Of a stretch of DNA of 64,000 bases, positions 1-12,454 are shown piece by piece. Under the pieces are notes generated by a model. That model made no database searches and had not been told where the DNA came from. It saw only the letters and a program-made list of their open reading frames with translations. The stretch comes from Theocolax elegans. Its lineage: Eukaryota; Arthropoda; Insecta; Hymenoptera; Cerocephalidae. Position 1 is the stretch's first letter. Each line of letters starts with the position of its first letter. The position numbers and the translations under genes are program-made. The DNA lies in NCBI GenBank assembly GCA_026168455.1, contig CM047426.1:74117986-74181985 (forward strand), read 5' to 3'.

Positions 1-534
1 ATTAACACTAGTTTTTGTAATCCAAGAATTTCTTAAAAGTGTACGACTGTGTTTATATAATTATTTTTAGTGAAACCTCATTACATAAAAAATGCTACAT
101 CTTTAACATTATTTTAGACTTAAAACTTTGTTAAATATAATCAAATTGAAATTGTATTTCTGCATAATAAAACACAAAAAGAATAAGCATAACAGGATAT
201 CAGAATCAATTAACGATTTAATTTTCTGCGCATAAATGTATCGAATGAGAAAAATTTTTGGCTAAAAGTTAATACTGTCGAATTGAAATTTAAGGAAAAC
301 TACAAGGACACTGCCCTTTGTTAAGATGCAATCTATAAGGATTGTGCAAGATTTTATGGTGACAGATGCAACAGTTCATGAGATTGTTTAAATATCAGTA
401 CAGAAAAATCTTTAAAAACAATAGATTCCGTAAACTACTGCACCACAAAACTCTGCACAATTTTCAATTACATAGATACAAAAGGCAATGTTTTGGTTAA
501 ATTTTAATATGAAACATTAATTTTGGTATAGATG
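1..534. other. AT-rich intergenic, nothing recognised
   Basis: No exon with splice signals, RNA gene or clear repeat was seen before the MITE that starts at 535. Confidence 0.5.
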
Positions 535-785
535 CACTGAGAAAAAAGTTATAGTAAAAATTATAATGTTGTCTAGTAATGCGGAGACAGACTGACGCAA
601 TCCAAAAATTTACCATACTGTATAATAAATTTTACTGAAGTTGTAGTAAATATTACCAGAATTGTAGTAAAAATTAATATCTTTCTAGTAAATTTTATTA
701 TACACTATGGTAAATTTTTGGATTGTGTCAGTCTGTCTCCGCATTACTAGACATTGTAATTTTTACTATAACTTTTTTCTCCGTG
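535..785. mobile_element. MITE with CACTGAG-type inverted ends
   Basis: The two ends are near-perfect inverted repeats of about 65 bp. The left arm begins CACTGAGAAAAAAGTTATAG and runs into TCTAGTAATGCGGAGACAG; the right arm is its reverse complement and ends CTCCGTG. The centre is AT-rich and itself partly palindromic. Both flanks read TG, a possible 2-bp target duplication, but the related copies at 15882 and 28401 are flanked by TA. No coding capacity. The Tc1/mariner-like assignment is inference from the CACTG ends and the TA flanks of the relatives. Confidence 0.75.
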
Positions 786-1003
786 TGATACTTTTTAGTG
801 GATAGTTTTAAGCGAGAGAAAATTGATTTATTGGCTAAACTTGACGTCTCTTTAAAATTGATAAAGATGATACGAATCTTTTAAGGCTTATGTTAATTTT
901 GTCAACACTGTTAATATAAATAAAAGTAATAAAAAAAACTACCTCCACGGACTTCTTGTTAGTATAATTTAGACTTGTTCTTCCGAATTCTTTCATCTAT
1001 CAT

Positions 1004-1393
1004 TCATACTTCTCTTTGCTGAATGATTCCGGCAGTACTTCCTCCACCTAGTCCGCGAAGCGTCCCCTTTTTCTTCCGCATTCGCGAACTGCTAAAGTGC
1101 ACTCGGTTTTTCACGCGCGCAAACGTACCGCCAGGGGCCACTTTGCGAATCCGCCAAACCTCATTCATGCTCCGTCGCCTCCGATCGTACGAAATATGAC
1201 CACCTCCTGCTTCCAGGCGTACGCGTATGGAAGTGGCACCATAAGTCTTTCGCGCGCCGCAGATTCCAGGAGGCGAAAAGACGTCTGAAAAATTTTGCCA
1301 ACTTTTTGGCCCATCACGAAGATCATATAGAAATGACAAGTTCTCTTCCAAACTATATTTATTAGCCGTATTCAGTGCTGGATTAATTGACAT
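1004..1393 (-). other. GC-richer island with 129-codon open frame, unlikely coding
   Basis: A GC-richer block holds a 129-codon open frame on the minus strand and a 63-codon frame on the plus strand. An identical copy lies at 2121-2510 in the second tandem unit. The translation is low-complexity, rich in Arg and Gly, and matches no family I know. No convincing splice sites frame it. A chance open frame in a GC-rich regulatory or untranslated island is the simplest reading. Identity between the copies reflects the duplication, not coding selection. Confidence 0.3.
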
Positions 1394-1677
1394 CTCTTCG
1401 AATTAAGATACGTATACGTATAAAAGAATATGTGTTTAATTTTTTTCAATAGTTCAGTACAGTACAAAATACATTGATCCGACTTCGAAACTAATTACGA
1501 TAACATCGTATATCCTTTGCTAATTAATTTTTTCAAACAATAATTATTTATTATAATTTTATTTACGAGAAAGAAAGAACGTGATATATCGGCGACCCCG
1601 GACGAGAGGCGATAAGTCGCATCCGCGATAAATGGACCGTTACGCATTTTACTATTTTCGAGAAATTTAAAGTTGTG

Positions 1678-1902
1678 TTATAATGTTGTCTAGTAATGCG
1701 GAGACAGACTGACGCAATCCAAAAATTTACCATACTGTATAATAAATTTTACTGAAGTTGTAGTAAATATTACCAGAATTGTAGTAAAAATTAATATCTT
1801 TCTAGTAAATTTTATTATACACTATGGTAAATTTTTGGATTGTGTCAGTCTGTCTCCGCATTACTAGACATTGTAATTTTTACTATAACTTTTTTCTCCG
1901 TG
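1678..1902. mobile_element. MITE copy lacking its left tip (second tandem unit)
   Basis: Same sequence as 561-785. The first 26 bases of the left arm are missing because the tandem-duplication junction falls inside the element. Confidence 0.7.
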
Positions 1903-2799
1903 TGATACTTTTTAGTGGATAGTTTTAAGCGAGAGAAAATTGATTTATTGGCTAAACTTGACGTCTCTTTAAAATTGATAAAGATGATACGAATCTTTTA
2001 AGGCTTATGTTAATTTTGTCAACACTGTTAATATAAATAAAAGTAATAAAAAAAACTACCTCCACGGACTTCTTGTTAGTATAATTTAGACTTGTTCTTC
2101 CGAATTCTTTCATCTATCATTCATACTTCTCTTTGCTGAATGATTCCGGCAGTACTTCCTCCACCTAGTCCGCGAAGCGTCCCCTTTTTCTTCCGCATTC
2201 GCGAACTGCTAAAGTGCACTCGGTTTTTCACGCGCGCAAACGTACCGCCAGGGGCCACTTTGCGAATCCGCCAAACCTCATTCATGCTCCGTCGCCTCCG
2301 ATCGTACGAAATATGACCACCTCCTGCTTCCAGGCGTACGCGTATGGAAGTGGCACCATAAGTCTTTCGCGCGCCGCAGATTCCAGGAGGCGAAAAGACG
2401 TCTGAAAAATTTTGCCAACTTTTTGGCCCATCACGAAGATCATATAGAAATGACAAGTTCTCTTCCAAACTATATTTATTAGCCGTATTCAGTGCTGGAT
2501 TAATTGACATCTCTTCGAATTAAGATACGTATACGTATAAAAGAATATGTGTTTAATTTTTTTCAATAGTTCAGTACAGTACAAAATACATTGATCCGAC
2601 TTCGAAACTAATTACGATAACATCGTATATCCTTTGCTAAATTAATTTTTTCAAACAATAATTATTTCTTATAATTATTATTACGAAGAAAGAAAGAACG
2701 TGATATATCGGCGACCCCGACGAAGAAGGCGATAAGTCGCATTCGCTGATAAAATGGACCGTTACGCATTTTACTATTTTCGAGAATTTAAAGTTGTGT

Positions 2800-3700
2800 G
2801 AAACTTATTTTAGGTGAAAAAAATATAATCTGTAATTTACAAGAATGGCCAGTAATACATACTCAAAGTATTGTCCAAATATTATGTATGCGAATTAGCA
2901 CCTTCTTTAACAATAAGTCGAGATAGTGTATCTTTTCCCTTTTGCAGACGAAATAACACCATCAAGAATTTAATCAACTGTCACCTTCTTCGTCGCAGTC
3001 ATCGATATGTAGAGTATAACCGTTAGCAGTATACACAATAGATGCTGCATGATAAATGAAAACTTTAAACATACATTTTTGATTGCAGAAAATAATCAAA
3101 ATTTCACTCTATAGGCACTCTGAGTTATTTTTTAAGAGATTCGTACGAACCGTGATAAAGAACAGAAACTATGAATTTCCAACCCAAAATCAATATTTCT
3201 TTACAAGCAAAAACTCTTTTAATAGCATGTAAAAGAACTATGAAATATTTACCATTGAATTATTTATGAATTAATACGTGCAAGTTCATTTATAAAAATT
3301 TATTGAAAATTGAGCGATTTATCCAATGGATTTTTTCAACGATTAATTTCTCTTGATTATTCAACTTCAAATAGTCACTAAATATTCAATTGCCTGTCAA
3401 GATTGTATTTAAGCAATTTAAGTTAAGTCGTTGGTTACCTTCAATGATGTACAGTGATTGCGACACCAATTTCGTAGCAACGATCGTAAATGATCGAGTG
3501 TACCTAATAAGGCATGCAGCGACCCTGAATTTCCAATTCCAGTCGAAAATGATCGTATTTCATGGAATCTTCATCATTTAGCAACATTAAACCTCATATG
3601 AAACTTATTCTTAGTCATGAAATTTCTACTTTAAAGGAACTCGTTACGTGACTTCATCATACTGAACCAAGATTAACTTTCGACCTCGAGAGAATAACAA
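2800..3700. other. AT-rich intergenic, nothing recognised
   Basis: No gene, splice-framed exon or repeat family recognised. A 63-codon open frame at 3390-3581 has no supporting features. Confidence 0.4.
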
Positions 3701-3913
3701 TTTTCCAACATAAAACATCAAGAATTAAAAGGATTACTATTAAATATGATTATTACCAGTCAAGTTTGCTCCACTACATATTTTTTTATTTTAAAGTAAT
3801 TCTTTTTATGCTCCTAATTCTTGCATCTATCTTGTATCAATATTTATATCAATCAGGAATCGAACTCGAGATCCCCGGGTACGAATCCACTACTCTACCG
3901 ACCGAGCCATCGC
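3700..3913 (-). mobile_element. tRNA-derived SINE-like relic
   Basis: Read on the minus strand from 3913, the sequence starts with a tRNA-like 5' part. It has an A box of the form TGGCTCGGTCGGTAGAG and, about 30 bp further on, a B box GAGTTCGATTCC, which is the internal RNA polymerase III promoter layout. The 3' acceptor stem that would pair with the 5' GCGATGG is missing. An AT-rich body with A-runs follows instead. That argues against a working tRNA and for a tRNA-derived SINE or a tRNA pseudogene. The downstream limit (3700) is approximate. Confidence 0.6.
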
Positions 3914-4877
3914 AAACCTCGCTAATAATTTAGAAAAAGCGCTTTTGGCGAAATTCTTAGATAATTTTAAGAAACATAGAAACGCCAAAAAAGTCAATAA
4001 ATTTATAAACACGATTCATAATGTATAATAATAATAATACTATTATTCTATATATTCCTTAAATATCTTCACATAAAAAATTCGATGGATATTTTGCTTA
4101 CAATCTATATATGCTGTATTCATCACATGCTAAAGGATCAAAAGACAAAGAGTAACGTCGGACAAAAGCTAGCGATACAGACACTCACAGTAAAAGAAGA
4201 TCAAAGAAGAAAAAAATATAGGCAAGCATCCGCTCATCGTTGGCGCTTCGCAGATTCCCCTGCGCTCTACATACATAATAATCCATTAATGCGACTCGCG
4301 CGTACCGCCGAGTACTTCTTCCTGTATTTTTCATTAAAAACGTCGAAATCGCTTTCGAGTTTTTGGCAGACTCGCACGCGTACATAGATTTGCTTCCGCT
4401 ACGACGATCTTCCCTCTGGGTATTCACGCGTTTGCACAAATATGCAGACTCATCTTGACTTTTTCATTTTTTTTTCACCATGCGCCGATGCTCGCCAACG
4501 TAATTTCGTTTTATACGCCACGGAAAACTTTTATCGTCACGAACGTTCTACAAAGGAAAACCCAGAATGTTTTTCTTTTTCATTTTTTTTTTTACCTCCT
4601 CTATTATGCAGTAGACGAATTTGATTTTTCACGTTACCTTTCGTCTCTTCCGATTCCTCACTTTATATTGTACCGACTGCATGCCAATTTCATTTATTGC
4701 TTTCGTTTTCTATAATGAATGAACTTATGTACAATTTTGCGATTTCGTGCAGTGCTACAAACACGCTTCCAGGGACTGTAATTTTATTGCTCATACGTCA
4801 ATTAACTTACAAACTAAATTAAAGAGGAGGCATATTCCTATACAATATACATTTAATTATTTTATTAAATTAAGGCA

Positions 4878-4878
4878 C

Positions 4879-4917
<39 letters not shown>
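4878..4917. repeat. (ATT)n microsatellite
   Basis: About 12 to 13 consecutive TTA/ATT units. Confidence 0.95.
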
Positions 4918-4920
<3 letters not shown>

Positions 4921-5660
4921 GAACTTTGTTAAACAAACATTAACATTGATAAACTTTGTTATATATTTACGTTCAATTTTTTTTCTACTTTCTTAAATTT
5001 AGAAGACGTTACATGCGAGAAGTAAAAAAAGTATGACAACTGTCGTTCGTAATTTGTTAATATTTTCAATTAAATAATAGACTTTAATTATTTGATAAGT
5101 TCCTCAGGAATCCATCCATCATTATTATTAAATTTTGACAGATTTTATAATGGATGGAAAATACGCTATTCCTACTTAATTTATTTGCAAAAAAAAACAA
5201 ATAATTCTGTTAATAGACATTACACGGAGAAAAAGTACTTTTCTAAACTTGGATTATATTTCATCATTCTTCGCATCTACGGGTTTATTACCGACTTCAT
5301 TTAAGAAAAGGCTATTTCCTCACTTTGCATAATGTATTTTATTACATTATCCGATCCGATTTTGGAAGATCGTTGTCCGGTCCTGATCTTGCAACCCTAT
5401 ACTCGTTGCGAAAGCATTACCTGACTTATAGAATTCTACAAATTTCAAAATATCAATAATAAATTATTTAGCAGGCTGTTGGTTTATGTTCATCAAGCTT
5501 GTAATAATTTTTATTTTTGAAAAAAGACCTTTTAATTTAATAGCAGCACATTTACCGATTGAGTAAATTTATCAGCTAATTTTATTAATAAAATTAAAAT
5601 CATAACGGTAATTTAATTTAATGAAACTTAGCCGTACTAGATTTCTGCACGAATCAGTAA

Positions 5661-5715
5661 TATTACTACATTACATTACATTACATTACATTACATTACT
5701 TTACATTACATAACA
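5661..5715. repeat. (ACATT)n microsatellite
   Basis: About seven clean ACATT pentamers followed by degenerate units (ACTTT, ACATAAC). Confidence 0.95.
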
Positions 5716-6486
5716 TTATATATTTATAATTAATACATTGCGCTCTAAAACCTAGAATACAGAAAAGAGTAATCCGCTGACTAAATGGCTTAGTACACTT
5801 CCCAAATATTTTCGATGAAAACTAGTACATTAATAAAACACTTGCATTTTGAAATCATTGCCAACGTCTTCAACATGAAGTTTAGTTCTTATAAAATAGC
5901 ATAAATTACACAATTTTAATAGAAGGCACAATTAAATGTAAATCCGGAACAATCCATAAGATACTTTGCCCGCAGTATATGAAAATAATCCCTGAAAGAG
6001 CTATATGCAAAGCCTAGAGTCATATGTAACATAAAATAAAAGACATAGTTTTAAAAAATCGTTCGTTTTAAATTAACCCCTACTTGCTAAAACTGTACAA
6101 AGAAATAAAATCTCCTCCCCATCTCCAAATATTTTGTTTAACAAAACGTGGTCATAAATATTTTCAAATATTTAAATATGCATTTGGAATAATTACATTT
6201 ATGAATTAATCATTGTTTTACATGCGTTCGTACGGTTTTGAAAAGTTGAGATCGATCCTACTTACTGTCTAAGCTTATTACCATTTCTCCTTCGTTTAAA
6301 ATTGTCGGTTTTCAGATTCATATTTTTTTGATTCATGCACTTGTATATGGACAGTGTTATTTGGAAAACATATAAACTCAAATAGTATTACCTATTAACG
6401 CAGTTTATAATTAGGTTATGAAACATAAAATTTTAAAAAATAATTTTATCTAGTTTGTATAAACATGTACTTGTCTATATTTTCAG

Positions 6487-6652
6487 AATGTGATTGGATT
6501 TACAAATATGAGCAATGTCGTCAAGGATGCGTTTTAGCTAGTCCTGGGTATCCTGGGCTTTATCCACCTCATTCACGATGTCGTTATCTCATTACATCAA
6601 ATACAACAATTTCCATAAGTATTGCCTTCACTGAAGTTTTGATGCCTCAAAA
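6487..6652 (+). CDS. CUB-domain exon of an otherwise unseen gene
   Basis: A 166-bp internal exon sits between a TTTTCAG acceptor (6481-6486) and a GTAAGT donor (6653 on), and it is open throughout. Its translation reads as the N-terminal part of a CUB domain. A Cys-rich start (CDW, then QCRQGC) is followed by the family hallmark SPGYPGLYPPHSRCRYLI, with the expected aromatic/Pro/Cys spacing, then beta-strand-like hydrophobic residues. CUB domains are extracellular protein-binding modules found in proteases, receptors and adhesion proteins. Which of these this is cannot be told from one exon. No neighbouring exon of the same gene was found on either side, so its introns must be long or extend outside the window. 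It starts in phase 2 and ends mid-domain, so other exons are required. Confidence 0.8.
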
Positions 6653-9600
6653 GTAAGTACAAAATTAACATTTATATTTGTATACAATACAAAAGACATT
6701 CTATAACTTGTACCGTAGTATGTAAGTATATATTGGTAAACAGAGTCATAACGAAACTTGTACATCGCTCGTTCCCCGGAACAATATTAGAGGCAAACTA
6801 AAATTTCAATCCAACCGAAATAATGGGAATAATTATTTTTAATTAGTAAAAGAAATTAATCGAAAGATTAGATATCGAAACACATCATTCCGGTTGAAGT
6901 AGTTTAAACAAAGTTTTATTCTAAAATGCAAACTTTTATTTAATATCGAAATATGAAATTCCGTTTTGAAAAGTGAACCGTGACCTTCTAAAATTATAAC
7001 TTACTTTTGGCTGCAGATTATAAAAGTGAACGATTTTACTCAGATGTCATTTGACGTTTGTGTAAGAAGTTTGCAATCGTAAAAACTTGACAAATATATG
7101 TGTATGACCATCATAAAATATGTCATATTAAAATTGTGAGAAATAATTATTTTAATCAAAATACGTACGTTTCTCTAGTAAGGAACAATCATCCATAAAT
7201 AAGGATCTACAATTGTAATACACATTGAAAGGTATAATTTTTTCTTAAACATTCTTCATTCTACCCACATTTGATTAACGATGAAAATAAGCTAGTAAAA
7301 AGAAGGAAAAAGCAATTAAAATGTAAGAAAAATGTCAGTCAACGTAAAAGTTTTTCGAGATGTCACTTGGTGCACACTCAAACTAGTGGCATACATTTCA
7401 AACGATTACTAGCCCAGTGTAACGAGGTCGCACTGCCTCTCCGCACTCGAATATCATCATTCGCACCATTCCTTTGAATATGCTACGAACACGCGTTTGT
7501 CTGAGTTTCTTTGGCATCCAGTCTACGGCACGTGACACGGTTCTCGACGTTGCATCGCCTTTATCAATGGACTTGCGCATTTTGTTCTCTAACATAACGT
7601 GGCTTTTAAGCGAATGTGTATGTGAAGCAGGAGAAAGTTTTCTTCGTACTTTAATATAGAAAGCACATCTAGTATATTTTAATTTCTAACTCTCGCAGTA
7701 AAATTACTAAATATTAATATAGAAAAATTTGGATTACATAAAGCTTCTATTATCTTGAAAAACAACGTACTTTTTATTTAATATTCTAAATACAGCGGGA
7801 GATTCACGCTTTTTTGATAGTACAATACTTCAAATATAAAAAAATTTTATTTTGAAATATTTATATATTTGCAGTTTCTTGTAAATAAGAAATATTTGAA
7901 AACTGAAATTTCTACGAGTAAAAATGTAGAAATGTAACTTTTAAATAAGAAACTTAAATAGTAAAATAATAAATTTTTTTTTAATATTCAACCCAAATTG
8001 TTAAAAATATGAGTAATTGAATATCCTGTGTTAAACGTGTTCGTGGATAAATATTAATTGTCTTAAGCTCCTCAATAAAAAAGAGTAATTAGTTTGGAGA
8101 AGCCCATAATTATCAAATTCTCATTTGTGATAAGATCTATTACAGCTGCGAGATAATATGACTGGCAATGGAATGAAGGGATTTTGCGCACGCCCTTCAG
8201 AAAATGAAATTCCCAGGAGATGACAAACGGAAGAGAGTGGGAAAGAGACAAAGATTATACCTAACAGAGCTTCGAACTGTAAAGCGAGTTCTTTGAAAAC
8301 TTGCGCAGAAGTATCGGATGTCAATAGATTTCACTATTCTAAAATTAAATGTCGATTTCTCCTTTTCCAAACTACCCGCCTCGGCTTACCAATACTACTT
8401 CTAGTTTTGTATTATTATCTCATCTAACTATATGATTCGATTCTTTGTTACACTTACATCATAATTAAAACCAAGTTGTTTCATTATTTTTAGTTTTGTT
8501 TAATTATTTGCTTTATTTAAAAATTAAATATAAACGTATAATTTTATGTGTTAATTATATAATATAGTTTTGTATTAAAAAATTAATTTCTAATATCTAA
8601 AGATGATAATAGTTTAGCTAACTGGAGAGAGAAGATTATAAATGAGATGTAGCGAATTGGAGATTTTACCGTCGTGATTAAAGAGGAACGATGATAGAAT
8701 TTCAATGGAAAGAAGAAGTCGAATTAGATTAGAATTTCAGTGAATAATCAAGTCGTTGAAACACTCCCTATATGCAATTTACGTTACGGACTTTGACTCC
8801 TTTAGTGAATTATAGTTGACGCAAGCGTCTACTAGGTAGGAGATTTAATTTGAGTTAATAAAGACGGTGATGCGGTGTCATGTATTACTTTATTAATATA
8901 ATGTTACCCAAAGGAATATTGTTTACTAATGTTCAAAGAAATTATTTAATATGAATACACTTTGCAACAAGGTGGTGGTTTCTTTGATTTTCTTTGTACG
9001 CTTTGTAACCACTCTTATATTCATGTTTCAATAAACCGAATTCACCGAAGGCATTCTAGTTAATTCTATACAACTAACAACTATTTCTGGTTTCAAATTT
9101 TCAAAAAGGCAGAAAAAATTTGTTTGCTTGTAAAAGTCTTTGACAAAAATTATCTCTATTGTTAAATGATAAATATATGGTTTTTATTTTCATTACTTAT
9201 TGGGTATTTACAGCAATAAATTGATAAGCGTTAAAATTGACGAACCCGTTTCCTTTAATGAGAATAACTACCTTTTGATCGAGTGGCAGAAATGCATATC
9301 GACAGATAGTCAAAGTTAAACAGCGTTCGAAGTTAGTTCTCAGATGGGTGATCACGTCTATGCAAATTCGTTTCAAATCGGTTGAGTATTTTTTCACAGC
9401 CAACAAAGTGAGCCGTTAGTGGATTTAACTACGATCATCCGATAGTTCCATCACAAATTAAAATAATCCTTTCATTCTTCTATGGGATTCGAGGAAAAAA
9501 TGTTACACTGTTAACTTTTTGCCCTTCTTAATTTACTTTAATCAACAAAGTTTATTTAAGAAGTAATTAAAAAATTCATACATGAATAAATTAAAATTTT

Positions 9601-12454
9601 TATCTTTCGTTACTACTATAAAATTATTTTATAATATGCGTAAAATGAAAGAAAGTCTGTAAATGTGAGTTATGTAAAATATGATAAAAATAACCTTACT
9701 ATGAAAAACTGTACCAATTACCACTGTGAATTCATACGTATTTGCTAGTTTTCATTTAATTATTTTTAACAATTTAATTATTATACATGGCAATTTAATT
9801 CCAATATATTTAGTCCAAATTATTTAAGCAAAGGTATGTAAGTAATTCAATAATGATTCGCTCGCTGCTACGTAGTGAATTCGCCAGCGATGAGATTGCG
9901 ATACTTAAGTTTTCCTAGGCAAAAAATGGCCTTTAAGTGGGTGGTGCAATAAATGGCAGCATCGCGCCGGAAGAAAACGGTGCAACCCGTAAAAAAGCAG
10001 TCTTGAAACCGGGGGATAGTAATACCGTGTCAATTGCCTGAAGCTTACTTAGGGAGACGAGAAAAGAAGGAAAACGTAGACAAAGATGAGCTCTGGAGGT
10101 AAAGCAAGAGACAGAATGAAATAGCGTGCTAAGAAAACGAGCAAACACTGTCGCTACCAGTTCGAAAAGAGGAAAGAAGAAAAAAGGGACCGACAAGGAA
10201 TTTCACATTAGCACTGGAAGATGCGCGCCCTATACAATGCAAGCTGCTCGAAGTATTCTAATTCAATCGTTTCACCTTAGTCGTTCTACATTGTACTCTC
10301 ATTATCATAATTAGACTAAATGGACCAGGTGAAAGTGAAAAAACTGATTAATGGTGAAAAGAATGTCGATTTAAACTAGAAAATTAAAATCATCTTTGAC
10401 GATTCTTCTTCCGTATTTTTTGCTTTTATTTTTTTTAACCGTAATTAATATGATATTAAAATTAACTCATCCTTGCTACATTTTTTCAATGTATATTATA
10501 AAAACATATACAAAAATACAAGAAATTATAAGCGAATGAATCTAAATAAAAAAAACGCTGCTAATTCATTGGCACGTAGTTTCCTCAAATGAATGATTCA
10601 TCACTCCAGTATGTAATATATTATTCTTATATGAAATTTTATTATTCATAATGATATCGTCTCCGCCTAGCATTAAAAATGAAAACTTTTAATTTAAATA
10701 TTTCTAATTGTAAGTTGACACGTCTTTTTGTACAATATGTAATGATTACGTTTTCTGTTAAAAAATAATTATAAAAGATTTATTAATAAGTAAATTCAGA
10801 ATACAATTTATTAAATTTTTAGCATATTTTAAAACGAAAAATTTTTAACGAAATAAAAAATTTTCAAAAACAACTCATTTACATGATACTTTTTTGCCAA
10901 GAAACACTTGATGAAATGGTTTGAAGTTTCTACAGAAAATAGCTCCTATTATATTCTATTAAGTACCACAATTTTTTTCCACCATTTTGACCGATTAGTT
11001 TCAGAAATATGAGCAATACAAAATTTTTAAAATATACAGATTAAAAATAATAATTAAAAAATATACCGTTATTATTTGTAAAATCAGTTTCTTCTTAACA
11101 ACTTGAAAACTAATAGAGATATTTTGAAAAACCCAAATCAGGAACAAAGCTTTTTTTATTCTCTACAAATTGCACTCGTGGTCAAATGAAAGAAAATACT
11201 CACATCCATACAGACGTTTTCTAAAAAACACTAGATTTGGACTCTAGACATATCAAAACATACTTCTAGCATGTTTTTAGTAAATCGAAAAATTTTACAA
11301 CTACAAACCTTCCTCTACAAGAAAGCAATAGAATATTTCATTATTGAAAATGTACATCAAGTGTATAAATATTTGAAATATATAAATAATACTCATTTTG
11401 TAAACTCGTTCCCATTTCTCTGAAATTTACTGAAGAAGCAACCTTTCTCGACAAACGTAGATAGAAGAGGATCGATAGAAAAAGGGGTATTCACTCCCAA
11501 CACCTTTAACCCTGGACCACACCAACCCGAATGAAATGGAACAGTCTTCGAAGCATGCACCCCCTTCCTTCTCCTTATTTAAATCCCGTTTTCCAGAGTT
11601 GATAAAAAAAGAGATAAGTATCAAGGATAAACTTGAATTTCACGCATTATTGCGTTCAAAAGTATAGGACTACAGTTTATTTAACTTAAGATAGTTTGTT
11701 GACGTTGAACTTATAATGTTCAATATCAATTTTGATTTAGAATCTTGCATTTCATAAATTTTTATATCAACATCTTATATTTTAAAGATCACATTTTGGG
11801 AAATTTTCGTATGATTTCAATAACTTAAAATATTTACCAGATTTTACGACGTGAAATATCCGCATGTACACAAGCCACGTTGTAACAATATAAACGTTTT
11901 TTCATTGTTACCCGCAAATACGTATTATAAATGGAAAATGAAATGTCGACAGTCTTTCGATATAGGTACGCATTGGAATAGTATACAATTTTTCTATATC
12001 AGAGTGAAAAGATGTTTTACTGTAGCAAAATATTATCTTTTTTACAAATTGGAAACCTATTACTATTTATCACAGTCGTATTATTTTAAATTTACTATTA
12101 TTTACCAAAAGGATAAATGGAGGGACTATGCCAATATTAACGGTAGTATCATAAATATTTTTTGCTTATTTTCTGATGATGAATGACAATAAAGTTATTT
12201 CCTAAGACCCTAATAACATTTTACATTTTTTAAAATAGATGTTTGAGAGGTGCAAAATTTTTAATTGTTTAATGAATTGATAAAATTTAGCATAATACAT
12301 TTGAGAAGTATATTTACCATCAATAGCGTTATACATAAAAGCATCTGTAACATAATATATCACAAAATATATATCTATAATATAATTTAAAAAATGATCG
12401 GAATTAAGATTTTTGTAAATGGCTAACTATTTGTAATCACTAATACATAATGAT
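6653..12454. other. Long AT-rich stretch without supported genes
   Basis: May be intronic to the CUB gene or intergenic. Short open frames (for example 7271-7659, 8121-8324, 9933-10314, 11427-11624) overlap on opposite strands in slightly GC-richer patches and lack splice framing or recognisable motifs. No repeat family was assigned. Confidence 0.4.

Larger units (their letters stand above)
561..2799. repeat. 1.1 kb tandem duplication (two units)
   Basis: Unit 1 runs 561-1677 and unit 2 runs 1678-2799, with an exact offset of 1117 bp over the first 900 or more bases. Those bases look identical. The last 180 bp or so of each unit differ by several small indels and substitutions. Each unit contains most of a MITE (the left breakpoint lies inside its left arm), an AT-rich stretch, and a GC-richer island (1010-1300 and 2127-2417) that is open in frames on both strands. 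The duplication breaks inside a MITE stem, so the second MITE copy (1678-1902) lacks its left tip. Confidence 0.9.
3914..6486. other. AT-rich intergenic with microsatellites
   Basis: No supported gene. There is a GC-richer patch at about 4190-4520, with overlapping short open frames on both strands that look accidental, and two microsatellites (4878-4917 and 5661-5715). Confidence 0.4.

Noticed and set aside
3843..3913. Functional tRNA gene
   Set aside because: The 3' acceptor stem does not pair with the 5' end.
7398..7659. Overlapping open frames on both strands near 7.4-7.66 kb
   Set aside because: No splice sites, motif or paralogue support either strand.
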